Shown piece after piece: positions 1 to 8,164 of a DNA stretch of 64,000 bases; positions within the stretch are counted from its first letter, which is position 1; every line of letters starts with the position of its first letter. Source of the DNA: Ruminococcaceae bacterium UBA3215 (GTDB lineage Bacteria > Bacillota > Clostridia > Oscillospirales > Ruminococcaceae). The position numbers and the translations under genes are program-made. The stretch spans positions 8,159 to 72,158 of the forward strand of contig DEWH01000002.1 of NCBI GenBank assembly GCA_002363155.1, in the 5' to 3' direction. The notes under the pieces are model-generated. The model was not told the DNA's origin and searched no databases. It was given only the letters and a program-made list of their open reading frames with translations.

Positions 1-20
1 TTGTGAATTGTGCATTGTGA

Positions 21-56
21 ATTCATACTATATTTCGGTAGAAATATAGTATGAAT
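21..56. repeat. Perfect 16-bp inverted repeat
   Basis: Positions 21-36 and 41-56 are perfect reverse complements around a 4-nt loop (ggta). It lies just beyond the ldhA stop codon and next to a second hairpin. A short TTGTGAATTG-type direct repeat (1-20) precedes it and matches tandem repeats at 25976-26009 and 34737-34767. Confidence 0.7.
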
Positions 57-94
57 GATCCCGGAGCAGTTGATAAAACCTGCTCCGGGATCAT
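55..94 (-). terminator. Hairpin downstream of ldhA
   Basis: A 15-bp perfect inverted repeat (55-69 with 80-94, GC-rich core CCCGGAGCAG) starts six bases after the ldhA stop. No long T-tract follows on the minus strand, so it may terminate together with the adjacent hairpin at 21-56 or simply protect the 3' end. Confidence 0.55.
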
Positions 95-99
95 TGTAT

Positions 100-1137
100 T
101 CAGAAGCATTTTTCCTTCCGGTCTTTTTTCAGAGTATCTATCCTTCCGTCACGGAAGCAGAGCTCATTGTCGCATATACCGTTATTTTCGTAATACGAAC
201 GGATATTGTTCATCGTTGTCTCCGCAATGTTATTGAGCGCTTCGGCGGTGAGGAATGCCTGGTGAGATGTTACGATAACGTTCGGCATGGATATCAGACG
301 CGCCAGCAGTTCGTCGTTGAGGATATGACCGGATCTGTCCTCAAAGAAAAGATCAGCTTCCTCCTCATATACGTCAAGGCACGCGGCACCGACTTTTCTC
401 GCTTTTATGCCGTCAAGAAGCGCGTCCGCGTCAATAAGCGCACCTCGTGATGTGTTCAGTATCACAACGCCCTTCTTCATCTTCTCTATCGCTTCTGCAT
501 CTATCATGTGCCTTGTATCATCGGTCAGCGGGCAGTGCAGTGATATGATGTCGCTCTTCTCAAACAGCTCGTCCAGCGAAACGTAATTTATTCCGCTGTC
601 AGCGGCAGGAAACGCGTCGTATGCGATAACGTTCATACCGAAACCGCGGCAGATGTCGATGAATACTCTTCCGATCCTTCCGGTGCCGACTACGCCCACG
701 GTCTTTCCGTGCAGGTCAAATCCCGTCATTCCGTTCAGCGAGAAGTTGAAATCCCTCGTTCTGATATACGCCTTGTGTATGCGGCGTATCGAGGTGAGCA
801 GAAGAGCCATTGTATGCTCGGCAACAGCGTACGGAGAGTATGCGGGAACGCGTACAACGTGTATCTTTCCGTAGGCATGGCGCACATCGACATTGTTGAA
901 TCCCGCGCATCTCAGCGCAATTATCTTTACGCCGTATTCGTAAAGCTTGTCTATTACTGCCGCACTGACATTATCGTTCACGAAAACGCATACCGCGTCA
1001 CAGCCTTTCGCAAGATCGGCGGTCATTTCGGTAAGCTTGGTCTCGAAGAAAATGAACTCTGTTTCTCCCGCTTTTTCATAGGGGGCAAAAGCGGCTTTGT
1101 CATAGTCCTTGGTCTCAAAAAATGCAATTTTAACCAT
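100..1137 (-). CDS. ldhA: D-lactate dehydrogenase (2-hydroxyacid dehydrogenase)
   Basis: This 345-aa cytoplasmic enzyme should reduce pyruvate to D-lactate with NADH, a fermentative redox sink. The Rossmann glycine motif GVVGTGRIG sits near residue 150. The catalytic Arg is in NTSRGALID, the Glu in YEEEADLF and the His in TSHQAF. The stretches ALRCAGFNNVD and VRVPAYSP are typical of the LdhA group rather than of SerA or PdxB. Length is normal for the family. The start has an AGGAGG site 7 nt upstream and a consensus promoter at 1167-1195. It is monocistronic and flanked by hairpins at 21-94. A different 2-hydroxyacid substrate cannot be excluded. Confidence 0.9.
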   Translation of the reverse strand: MVKIAFFETKDYDKAAFAPYEKAGETEFIFFETKLTEMTADLAKGCDAVCVFVNDNVSAAVIDKLYEYGVKIIALRCAGFNNVDVRHAYGKIHVVRVPAYSPYAVAEHTMALLLTSIRRIHKAYIRTRDFNFSLNGMTGFDLHGKTVGVVGTGRIGRVFIDICRGFGMNVIAYDAFPAADSGINYVSLDELFEKSDIISLHCPLTDDTRHMIDAEAIEKMKKGVVILNTSRGALIDADALLDGIKARKVGAACLDVYEEEADLFFEDRSGHILNDELLARLISMPNVIVTSHQAFLTAEALNNIAETTMNNIRSYYENNGICDNELCFRDGRIDTLKKDRKEKCF

Positions 1138-1166
1138 ATAGTTTCCTCCTGATGTTCTCTTTTTAT

Positions 1167-1195
1167 ATTATACCATAACGGTAGATTTATGTCAA
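1167..1195 (-). promoter_or_regulatory. Sigma-A promoter of ldhA
   Basis: On the minus strand TTGACA (1190-1195) and TATAAT (1167-1172) are separated by 17 nt. An imperfect dyad, TACCATAACGGTA, fills part of the spacer and could bind a redox or carbon regulator (inference). Confidence 0.8.
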
Positions 1196-1227
1196 CAGCA
1201 TCGGAAGAAACCCGGTCACCGCCGGAT

Positions 1228-1920
1228 CTATTCAAGCCCTTTGCGCCTGTACACGATCACGAACAGCGCCGCTGCGATAACCGCGTTCACCGCTATCACG
1301 ATAACGCTTTCCGCCGTGACCCCGGAAGTCCCGATCCCGTTTATGAGATCGCTTATCTGCTGGGAGTAGGTTATCCGAGCCGCATTCCTGACCGTGTCGT
1401 TGAACATCGAAAGCATCGGCAGAAACGAAAAGATCATCATGACCGGAACGGTGACGGAGGTGGCTGTCATCTGGTTTCTGCTGAATACGCCGATGACCGC
1501 GCCGGTAAGCTCCGACAGTATTATCCCTGCCGACATCACCGCGATGAACTGCACAAGACCGGTGCCGCTGTACCCGCCGACTGCGGCAAATACAGCCATT
1601 CCCGCGGAGCACATCACAAATACATACGCACCCACTCCGATAAGGTATTCCGCCGGTCTAACATTGCTCATCATAAGTACACGGAGCGTGTTCTTTTCCT
1701 TTTCTTCGGAGATGATCGCGGACATACAGGTGAGCGGCGCCATTCCCACAAACATCACCGCAAACAGCTTCACAAAGAAATGCTCCGGCATATCCTCTAT
1801 TCTGACCAGATTCTCCATAATTATCACAAGCACCGGAAACATAAGGAACTGTATCAGTATCGTCTTGTTTTTGAGCGTGTCGCTCAGCTGCTTTCTGAAT
1901 ATAACCGCCGTATTCTTCAT
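1228..1920 (-). CDS. ABC-2 type transporter permease
   Basis: This 230-aa protein has about six hydrophobic segments and the layout of ABC-2 exporter permeases. A cytoplasmic motif near residue 70 (ISEEKEKNTLRVLMMSNV) is the family's typical E-K-E-x-G/N-T-L-x-L region. It overlaps the ATPase gene by 4 nt (ATGA), so the two are translationally coupled and should form one exporter. It is the last gene of the LytTR-DUF3021-ATPase-permease operon. The substrate is unknown; such operons often export peptides or toxic compounds. Confidence 0.85.
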   Translation of the reverse strand: MKNTAVIFRKQLSDTLKNKTILIQFLMFPVLVIIMENLVRIEDMPEHFFVKLFAVMFVGMAPLTCMSAIISEEKEKNTLRVLMMSNVRPAEYLIGVGAYVFVMCSAGMAVFAAVGGYSGTGLVQFIAVMSAGIILSELTGAVIGVFSRNQMTATSVTVPVMMIFSFLPMLSMFNDTVRNAARITYSQQISDLINGIGTSGVTAESVIVIAVNAVIAAALFVIVYRRKGLE

Positions 1921-2768
1921 GCCGACAGCTCCTTTCCCGTAAGTTCCATAAATACCGTCTCAAGATCCGGCTCGGTGGTGTGTATCGTTTCCGCTTTCCC
2001 GCTCCCTATAAGCTCCGCCACAGTACCGGCTGAACCTGCGGTATGCGGTATCTCGATATCGCTCCCGTCTTTAAGATGTATTTTCAGCCTGCGCTGATGA
2101 TCGTATCTCCGGCAGATCTCTTCCGGTCTGCCGTATTCGACTATCCTGCCCTCGTTCAGAAGAGCGATATTGCCGCAGAGCTTTTCCGCCTCGGTCATGG
2201 TGTGAGTCGTGAGGAATACAGTCTTTCCCCGCTTCTTCTCGTCAAGTATCATCTTGTGTATCTCCGCCGCAGATACGGGATCAAGTCCGCTCGTCGGCTC
2301 GTCGAGAAACAGTATATCCGGATCTGTCATGAATGCCCTCGCAAGCTTCAGCCGTCCCGTCATTCCCTTGGACAGCTTCCCCGCAGACGTTTTCGCCGCG
2401 CCGGTAAGCCCCACTTTCGCAAGGACTTCGTTTATCTCCCGCTTCCCTGCCCCGTATATCCCGGCGAATATTTTAAGGTTCTCATAGCAGCTCAGCCTTT
2501 CATACACTCCGAAATCGTCCATTGTTATCCCGAAGCGCCTGCGGTCATTTCCGGAAAGCCTGCGCGTATCCGTGCCGGTGATGAGGGCAGTCCCGCTGTC
2601 CTGCCGGAGCTGTCCGGTTAGTATGCGGATAAGCGTGGTCTTGCCCGCTCCGGAAGGACCGAGAAGTCCGAATATCTCACCGCTCTGTATATCAAGGTCA
2701 ATTCCGTCAAGCACTGCCCTGTTTCCGAAGGATTTTGCGATCTTCTCCGCTTTTATTGAACCTGCCAT
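1917..2768 (-). CDS. ABC transporter ATP-binding protein
   Basis: This 283-aa ATPase has Walker A GPSGAGKTT (about residue 38), a signature of the LSKGM type and Walker B LFLDEPTSGLD, followed by the switch His in TTHTMTEAE. The LSxGM signature is usual for ABC-2 drug and antibiotic exporters. A C-terminal extension of about 70 residues matches the CcmA/DrrA type regulatory tail. It lies 1 nt downstream of the DUF3021-like gene and 4 nt overlaps its permease, which supports a two-component exporter under LytTR control. Confidence 0.88.
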   Translation of the reverse strand: MAGSIKAEKIAKSFGNRAVLDGIDLDIQSGEIFGLLGPSGAGKTTLIRILTGQLRQDSGTALITGTDTRRLSGNDRRRFGITMDDFGVYERLSCYENLKIFAGIYGAGKREINEVLAKVGLTGAAKTSAGKLSKGMTGRLKLARAFMTDPDILFLDEPTSGLDPVSAAEIHKMILDEKKRGKTVFLTTHTMTEAEKLCGNIALLNEGRIVEYGRPEEICRRYDHQRRLKIHLKDGSDIEIPHTAGSAGTVAELIGSGKAETIHTTEPDLETVFMELTGKELSA

Positions 2769-2769
2769 T

Positions 2770-3240
2770 TCAGCTCTCCTCCTTTACACGCTTCAGCGCT
2801 TCGTCAAGCCGCCTGTTCTCCTGCTTTTCCGCTATCGTGGATATAGTCACGCTGATGCCGCAGCTCACCGCAAAGCATACGATGAACATTATCCATGCAA
2901 GGGGATCGTCTGCCGGGAACCAGCCGAATATGAACACAAACCCGACTATCACCGCAAACACGCTGATGAACATAGCGGCGATCCTTGCCGGAAGCGGCAT
3001 ACCCCTTATCAGCATATCCGTCATGAATATCACGCGGAGTATCGTCACCAGCGTCACCGCCGCAAGAAACTGAAAGCTTGTCGCTGTGCCTACCCCTGCT
3101 CCCGCAAGCGAGAATATCGTCGAATAGCCCGCCGCTTCATTGCCGAACAGAATACAGAAAATATTCAGCAGTCCCGTCGTTATCCCGTAGATCATAAATA
3201 CCTGCGAAAGAAATCCGAATACCGTAAATCTCTTATCCAT
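2770..3240 (-). CDS. DUF3021-like four-helix membrane protein
   Basis: This 156-aa protein has four predicted membrane helices and a charged C-terminus (EALKRVKEES). Small DUF3021 membrane proteins are commonly encoded beside a standalone LytTR regulator, where some act as membrane-bound partners that hold the regulator inactive. Here it lies 1 nt downstream of the LytTR gene and directly ahead of the ABC exporter. The family assignment rests on size, topology and context, not on a signature motif. Confidence 0.65.
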   Translation of the reverse strand: MDKRFTVFGFLSQVFMIYGITTGLLNIFCILFGNEAAGYSTIFSLAGAGVGTATSFQFLAAVTLVTILRVIFMTDMLIRGMPLPARIAAMFISVFAVIVGFVFIFGWFPADDPLAWIMFIVCFAVSCGISVTISTIAEKQENRRLDEALKRVKEES

Positions 3241-3241
3241 C

Positions 3242-3682
3242 TCACTTTACCCCCAGTCGTTTTTTCAGCTCGTCGGCATACTGCCTTGAAACTATCATCT
3301 GCTCGCCGTTCTCAAGCGTGAGCCGCAGCTTCCTGTCAAACTCCGCCTTTATCGAGCGGACAAACCGCAGATGCACAAGACAGGATCTGCTTATCCGGAG
3401 AAATCCGCTCCCGCACAGCCGTTCTTCCATTTCGTAAAGCTTCAGCTTCGTTTCGTAGCACTCGCTTTCCGTATAAACGAATGTCCTGCGGTCAACGGAT
3501 TCGATGTACACTATCTTCGCTATATCGATTATGAAGGATTCGTCATCTTTTATTACAGTCATCTGGCTGTCCATTATCCGGAGAGCCGCGATAACGCTCT
3601 CGGTCTCCGGTGTCAGCGCCGCACAGTTCACGACTATCTCCGTGTCCTTGAGCGACGGGTCAATGTTTATCGAGATCTTCAC
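3242..3682 (-). CDS. LytTR DNA-binding transcriptional regulator
   Basis: This 146-aa regulator has a short N-terminal segment and a LytTR domain over about residues 45-144. Visible motifs are the central YIESVDRRTFVYTES, the FLRISRSCLVHL helix-turn region and the terminal SRQYADELKKRL. There is no receiver domain, so it is probably not a classic two-component response regulator. With the downstream DUF3021-like protein it should control the ABC exporter operon, and probably itself, through a dyad at 3751-3775 upstream of its promoter. Confidence 0.88.
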   Translation of the reverse strand: MKISINIDPSLKDTEIVVNCAALTPETESVIAALRIMDSQMTVIKDDESFIIDIAKIVYIESVDRRTFVYTESECYETKLKLYEMEERLCGSGFLRISRSCLVHLRFVRSIKAEFDRKLRLTLENGEQMIVSRQYADELKKRLGVK

Positions 3683-3703
3683 TCTATCACCCCTCTGTAC
3701 GCT

Positions 3704-3775
3704 ATATTACCACATCTTCCGCATCATTTCAAGTACGCTTTGCGCAAACTGCCGGAATGCCGGCATAAGTTGCCG
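3704..3775 (-). promoter_or_regulatory. LytTR operon promoter and candidate operator
   Basis: Minus-strand TTGAAA (3727-3732) and TAATAT (3704-3709) are 17 nt apart. About 20 nt upstream of the -35, two overlapping palindromes occupy 3751-3775 (GCCGGAATGCCGGC and CGGCATAAGTTGCCG). Their position suits an activator such as the encoded LytTR protein; that link is inference. Confidence 0.55.
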
Positions 3776-3814
3776 TATTGCTTCACCGATATGCGGATTT
3801 GTGCAAAATCATTA

Positions 3815-3843
3815 TTGACATTATCGTCCGTTCAAGTTATAAT
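3815..3843 (+). promoter_or_regulatory. Sigma-A promoter of the GH130 gene
   Basis: TTGACA (3815-3820) and TATAAT (3838-3843) with a 17-nt spacer form a perfect consensus promoter, divergent from the LytTR promoter. The first downstream gene is the phosphorylase at 3909. Confidence 0.85.
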
Positions 3844-3908
3844 CTTAACATATATCCGAAGATACTGCTGACCGCAGAATAAAGGCATACAGCGAAAGGA
3901 AAAAACCG

Positions 3909-5087
3909 ATGAACAAAAGCTTTGAAGAAAGAGCCGCACGCGAGAATGCGAAGTATGAGGAGCTCATAACAAGGAAGAACCGCCCCGATGACAGCTGTAA
4001 CGGTGTTTACCGCAGATATGTGAATCCGGTGCTTACCGCCGCTCACACCCCGCTTTTCTGGCGGTATGACATGGATCCGGCAACAAATCCGTTCTTTATG
4101 GAACGGCTCGGAATAAACGCCGTCCTCAACAGCGGCGCGCTCTATATGAACGGGAAGTATTATCTTGTCGCGCGCGTAGAGGGCAACGACAGAAAGTCAT
4201 TCTTTGCAGTCGCGGAAAGCACAAGTCCGATCGACGGCTTCCGCTTCCATGACTATCCCGTGCGTCTCCCGGACACCTGCCCGGAGGAAACGAACGTGTA
4301 CGATATGCGTCTCACGAAGCATGAGGACGGCTGGATCTACGGCGTGTTCTGCTCCGAAAGCAAGGACACTTCCTCAGCCGATCTTTCCGCCGCCAATGCA
4401 CAGGCAGGCATCGTCCGCACCAAAGACCTCGAAACATGGGAGCGTCTCCCGAATCTGATATCAAAGTCGCCCCAGCAGAGAAATGTGGTACTGCACCCGG
4501 AATTCGTTGACGGGAAGTACGCGTTCTACACGAGACCGCAGGACGACTTCATCAGCACAGGCTCCGGCGGAGGCGTGTGCATGGGAATTGTTGAGGACAT
4601 CACAAACCCTGTGATATGCACCGAAGAAAAGGTGATCTCTCCCCGCCGTTACCACACGATCACCGAAGTCAAGAACGGCGCCGGAGCTGTTCCGATAAAG
4701 ACGCCGAAAGGCTGGATCCACATAGCTCACGGCGTAAGGAACACAGCTGCGGGACTGCGGTATGTGCTGTACGTTTTCGTGACCGATCTGAAAGACCCGT
4801 CAAAGCTCATAGCCGAACCCTCCGGTCTGTTCATGGCTCCCCACGGCGCGGAAAGAGTGGGCGATGTATCGAATGTCGTGTTCACGAACGGCGCTGTCGT
4901 CAACGAAAAGAACGAGGTTTATATCTACTACGCTTCGTCCGATACAAGGCTCCATGTTGCATCAACTACGATCGACAGGCTCACGGACTTCGCTTTCAAT
5001 ACTCCCTCCGATCCGCTCAGAAGCGCTGACTGCGTAAAGCAGAGGTGTGAGCTTATCGAAAAAAATCTCCGCTATATGGGAAGGTGA
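3909..5087 (+). CDS. GH130 4-O-beta-D-mannosyl-D-glucose phosphorylase
   Basis: This 392-aa cytoplasmic enzyme belongs to glycoside hydrolase family 130. It should phosphorolyse beta-1,4-mannosyl-glucose to mannose 1-phosphate and glucose in mannan breakdown. The family's five-bladed propeller motifs are visible: ARVEGNDRKSFFAVAEST, the general-acid Asp (about D132) in NVYDMRLTKHEDGW, and HPEFVDGKYAFYTRPQD. Length matches the GH130_1 subgroup, as in the Ruminococcus albus enzyme. The start has an AAAGGA site and a perfect promoter. No epimerase or mannanase lies next to it, so the rest of the mannan pathway is elsewhere. Confidence 0.88.
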   Translation: MNKSFEERAARENAKYEELITRKNRPDDSCNGVYRRYVNPVLTAAHTPLFWRYDMDPATNPFFMERLGINAVLNSGALYMNGKYYLVARVEGNDRKSFFAVAESTSPIDGFRFHDYPVRLPDTCPEETNVYDMRLTKHEDGWIYGVFCSESKDTSSADLSAANAQAGIVRTKDLETWERLPNLISKSPQQRNVVLHPEFVDGKYAFYTRPQDDFISTGSGGGVCMGIVEDITNPVICTEEKVISPRRYHTITEVKNGAGAVPIKTPKGWIHIAHGVRNTAAGLRYVLYVFVTDLKDPSKLIAEPSGLFMAPHGAERVGDVSNVVFTNGAVVNEKNEVYIYYASSDTRLHVASTTIDRLTDFAFNTPSDPLRSADCVKQRCELIEKNLRYMGR

Positions 5088-5133
5088 TCCGCTCCCGGAA
5101 AAGGCGCAATGCTTTCCGGAAGAGCAATAAATT

Positions 5134-6495
5134 ATGACTCAATATGAAAAGATGATAAACACGCCCGTGTCAAAGCTGGTAGTGAAGCTCTCGATACCGG
5201 CTATGATCTCGATGCTTGTCACAAACATCTACAATCTCGTGGATACCGCATTCGTCGGACAGCTCGGCACAAGCGCGAGCGGCGCCGTCGGCATCGTTTT
5301 CGGCTTCATGTCCATAATACAGGCTTTCGGGTTTATGTTCGGACAAGGCACCGGAAGCATAATCTCCCGGCTGCTGGGAATGCGGGACATAGAAAAGGCT
5401 TCCGACCACAGCACCCTCGGTGCCGCGGCATCGTTCATCTGCGGGACAATTATACTTATCATAGGTTTCATCTGCCTCGACAGCATGATCTTTGCGCTCG
5501 GAAGCACGGAAACCATAGCTCCCTACGCCAAAACCTACATCACATATATCCTGTGCGCTTCCCCATTCATGTGTTCAAGTTTCACGCTGAACAATATCCT
5601 GCGCTATGAGGGCAAAGCCGCCCTCGGAATGATCGGGCTTATGGTGGGAGCCGCGCTGAATATCGTATGCGATCCTATATTCATGTTCGCGCTGGATATG
5701 GGTATTGCCGGTGCGGGGCTGGCTACCGCGATAAGCCAGACGGTCAGCTTCGCGATACTGCTCGGAATGTTTCTCGGCGGGAAGACAGAGACAAAGCTTC
5801 AGCCGAAAAGGCTTAAAAACAGCAGCTTCCGTATGCTTGCGAACATCATGGCTACCGGATTTCCGAGCCTGCTGAGACAGGGTCTCAACAGCATCACCAC
5901 GATCATTCTCAACTCCTGCTGCGCGGTTTACGGCGACGCGGCAGTTGCGGCTATGAGCATAGTTTCGAGGATAGTTTTCTTCTCGTTCTCGATAGCGCTC
6001 GGCGTAGGTCAGGGCTTTCAGCCTGTGGCGGGCTTCAATTACGGCGCCGGAAAATACAGCCGTCTGAGAAAGGCGTTCATATTCACCGCGATAACCGCGG
6101 AATGCATCGTGCTGATAGGTACCGTGTTCCTGTCCCTGTTCCCGGAACAGCTGATAGCTCTTTTCCGCGATGACCCGGCAGTTATCGAAATAGGCACACG
6201 CGCTCTTCGTCTCCAGTCGCTGTCAATGCTTGTGCTCCCGCCCTGCATGGCGGTGGAGATGATGTTCCAGAGCACAGGAAAACGTCTCGGCGCGTCGCTG
6301 TTATCCTCGGTAAGGAGCGGGATCCTGTTAATTCCGGCGCTGCTGATACTCGCAAATCTGCGCGGTCTTGCCGGCATTCAGGAAGCACAGCCTTTATCGC
6401 TTCTGCTGTCGGTGCCTGTGACAGTTCCGTTCGCCGTCATGTTCTTCAAAAAACTCCCGGCAGAGGACAAAGAGTCCCCGTATGAGAACCGATAA
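5134..6495 (+). CDS. MATE family efflux transporter
   Basis: This 453-aa integral membrane protein has about twelve hydrophobic segments in two homologous halves, as in MATE cation- or proton-coupled multidrug exporters. Typical features are the N-terminal SIPAMISMLVTNIYNLVDTAF, the GQGTGSIISRLLG turn after helix 2 and the second-half equivalent GVGQGFQPVAGFNYGAGKY. It follows the GH130 gene by 46 nt, close enough for co-transcription, though the functions are unrelated. The substrate is unknown. Confidence 0.9.
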   Translation: MTQYEKMINTPVSKLVVKLSIPAMISMLVTNIYNLVDTAFVGQLGTSASGAVGIVFGFMSIIQAFGFMFGQGTGSIISRLLGMRDIEKASDHSTLGAAASFICGTIILIIGFICLDSMIFALGSTETIAPYAKTYITYILCASPFMCSSFTLNNILRYEGKAALGMIGLMVGAALNIVCDPIFMFALDMGIAGAGLATAISQTVSFAILLGMFLGGKTETKLQPKRLKNSSFRMLANIMATGFPSLLRQGLNSITTIILNSCCAVYGDAAVAAMSIVSRIVFFSFSIALGVGQGFQPVAGFNYGAGKYSRLRKAFIFTAITAECIVLIGTVFLSLFPEQLIALFRDDPAVIEIGTRALRLQSLSMLVLPPCMAVEMMFQSTGKRLGASLLSSVRSGILLIPALLILANLRGLAGIQEAQPLSLLLSVPVTVPFAVMFFKKLPAEDKESPYENR

Positions 6496-6590
6496 CTCCG
6501 CGCAGCAATCCCGGTCTTGTAATAATCAACAAACCGCCGGAGCCTTTATTTGTGCAGTTATCCGATTTTTTGCATTTTCAGCGTAAGACG

Positions 6591-6619
6591 GTGACAAAGC
6601 CGTGAAGATGTTGTATAAT
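6591..6619 (+). promoter_or_regulatory. Promoter of the STAS-kinase gene
   Basis: GTGACA (6591-6596) and TATAAT (6614-6619), 17-nt spacer, lie 29 nt upstream of an AAGGAGG site and the ATG at 6648. Confidence 0.7.
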
Positions 6620-6647
6620 TAAATCAAACGGAAAAGGAGGGCTGACT

Positions 6648-7832
6648 ATGGAACAGATAAAATATACCAACGAAAGCGGGAAGCTCGTTATCTCGCTTTC
6701 CGGCAGGATAGATTCTTCAAATTCTGCCGAATGCGACAAGGCGGTGCAGGATATCATCGCGGAGAACAAAGAGTCGGAACCCGTATTTGACATGTCCGGT
6801 CTTGAATACATATCGAGCGCGGGACTGCGGGTGCTTATGCGCGTAAGGAAAGCGGCGGAAAAGGAGCTTGAGATCATAAATGCCCCCGATGCTATTTACA
6901 GCATTCTGGAAACGACAGGCTTCACCGAACTGTTCAGAGTTTCCAGAAAAATGCGGGAGATAAGCGTTGACGGCTGTGAGATAATCGGCAAGGGATTCTA
7001 CGGGACTGTATATCGCATAGACCCGGAAACTATCGTAAAAGTCTATAATTCCCCGGAAAGCCTTTCCATGATACAGAACGAGAAACAGCTTGCAAAGACT
7101 GCGCTTGTGGCGGGTGTACCGACTGCGATCTCATACGACATCGTGCGCGTCGGGAACAGCTACGGTTCTGTGTTTGAGCTGCTGAACGCGAAAACATTCA
7201 ATGATCTGCTGATATCGGAGCCGGAGAATGCAGAGGAGATAATAAAGCAGTATTCCTGTTTTCTCCGCATGGTCAACAGTCAGACTGTACCTCCCGGACG
7301 GCTCAAATCCGCAAAAGAACTTGCACTCAGCTATCTTGAGACAGCAGCACAGTATCTTGAAAAGAAACTTTATGACAGGCTGAAAGAGATGCTTACGGAG
7401 ATACCGGAACAGCATAACGTGATACACGGCGATGCGCAGATGAAGAATGTGATGATGTGCGACGGCGAGCCGATGCTTATAGATATGGATACGCTTGCGG
7501 AGGGTCACCCGATCTTCGATTTGCAGTCTGTCTATGTCACATATTATGCATTCCCGGAAGACGAGCCCGGCAACACCGAACGATTTCTCGGCATCCCGGA
7601 GGAGCTTTCTTTCCATATCTGGGACAGCTTCGTGAAGTATTATTTCGATACCGAGGACGATGCTCTCGTCTCACAGCTCCGAGATAAAATTACAATTGTC
7701 GGCTGCATAAGATTCATCGCGCTGATAGATCTCATCTCCGATCACGATACCGCCCTCTTCCGCCGGCGCATAGAACACAGCATCGAGCATCTTGAAAACC
7801 TCGCGTATAAAACCGAAACCCTGCTGTTTTAG
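6648..7832 (+). CDS. STAS domain fused to APH-like kinase (TIGR02172 type)
   Basis: Residues 1-100 form a STAS (anti-sigma-factor antagonist) domain with the conserved FDMSGLEYISSAGLRVLM segment, whose Ser pair is the usual phosphorylation site. Residues about 105-390 form an aminoglycoside-phosphotransferase or choline-kinase-like domain: the glycine loop IGKGFYGTVYRI, lysine in TIVKVYN, the catalytic HGDAQMKNVMM and LIDMDTL. The kinase half closely resembles the second half of the HD-kinase protein at 40523 (for example VPTAISYDIVRVGNSYGSVFEL against LPTAISFGIVSVGKGYGSMF). The two are therefore paralogues with swapped N-terminal domains. The substrate is unknown; self-regulation of the STAS site is an attractive guess. 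Confidence 0.82.
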   Translation: MEQIKYTNESGKLVISLSGRIDSSNSAECDKAVQDIIAENKESEPVFDMSGLEYISSAGLRVLMRVRKAAEKELEIINAPDAIYSILETTGFTELFRVSRKMREISVDGCEIIGKGFYGTVYRIDPETIVKVYNSPESLSMIQNEKQLAKTALVAGVPTAISYDIVRVGNSYGSVFELLNAKTFNDLLISEPENAEEIIKQYSCFLRMVNSQTVPPGRLKSAKELALSYLETAAQYLEKKLYDRLKEMLTEIPEQHNVIHGDAQMKNVMMCDGEPMLIDMDTLAEGHPIFDLQSVYVTYYAFPEDEPGNTERFLGIPEELSFHIWDSFVKYYFDTEDDALVSQLRDKITIVGCIRFIALIDLISDHDTALFRRRIEHSIEHLENLAYKTETLLF

Positions 7833-8040
7833 AGCGCTCGAGACCGGGGGCAGACCCTTTTTGAAAAAAGGGTCATTCCCCCGAACCCCCTTCCCTAAAA
7901 ACTTTGATCGCTCCGCAATTAATGGAGAGAGTAATCGGAACATAATAAAGACTGTTGAAACTAACGAATTTCAGCAGTCTTTTTCTCGTATTCAGATGAA
8001 TATAACTAACCGAGGAGGCGCACCCGCCATTGAAGAATGT
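7833..8040 (+). repeat. Composite intergenic repeat, copy 1
   Basis: It begins right after the preceding stop codon. Parts in order are a GCTCGAGACCGGGGGCAGAC head, an inverted repeat of CCCTTTTT/AAAAAGGG type, the conserved AAAAACTTTGATCGCTCCGC block (7897-7916), a stem-loop ending in CAGCAGTCTTTTT (7947-7985) and an ATATAACTAACCGAGG tail. Copies of the same parts occur near 11198, 43178 and, inverted, 49281. No ORF is seen in it. Confidence 0.8.
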
Positions 8041-8088
8041 CGCCTTGCGCCAAATGCACCTTGATGTGAATTATTTTTGCGAAAACTA

Positions 8089-8117
8089 TTGACAAACTGT
8101 GAGGGGTGAGGTATAAT
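8089..8117 (+). promoter_or_regulatory. Perfect sigma-A promoter of the XRE/ImmA/polymerase cassette
   Basis: TTGACA (8089-8094) and TATAAT (8112-8117) are exactly consensus with a 17-nt spacer. The strength suggests that the operon depends on repression, presumably by the XRE protein encoded first. Confidence 0.88.
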
Positions 8118-8164
8118 ATAATTAAATTCACACAAGAGTGAACAATTATCAAAGGCGGTGCATT

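Noticed and set aside
1189..2097. 302-aa plus-strand ORF opposite the ABC exporter genes
   Set aside because: It is His/Arg-rich antisense translation over two clear ABC genes.
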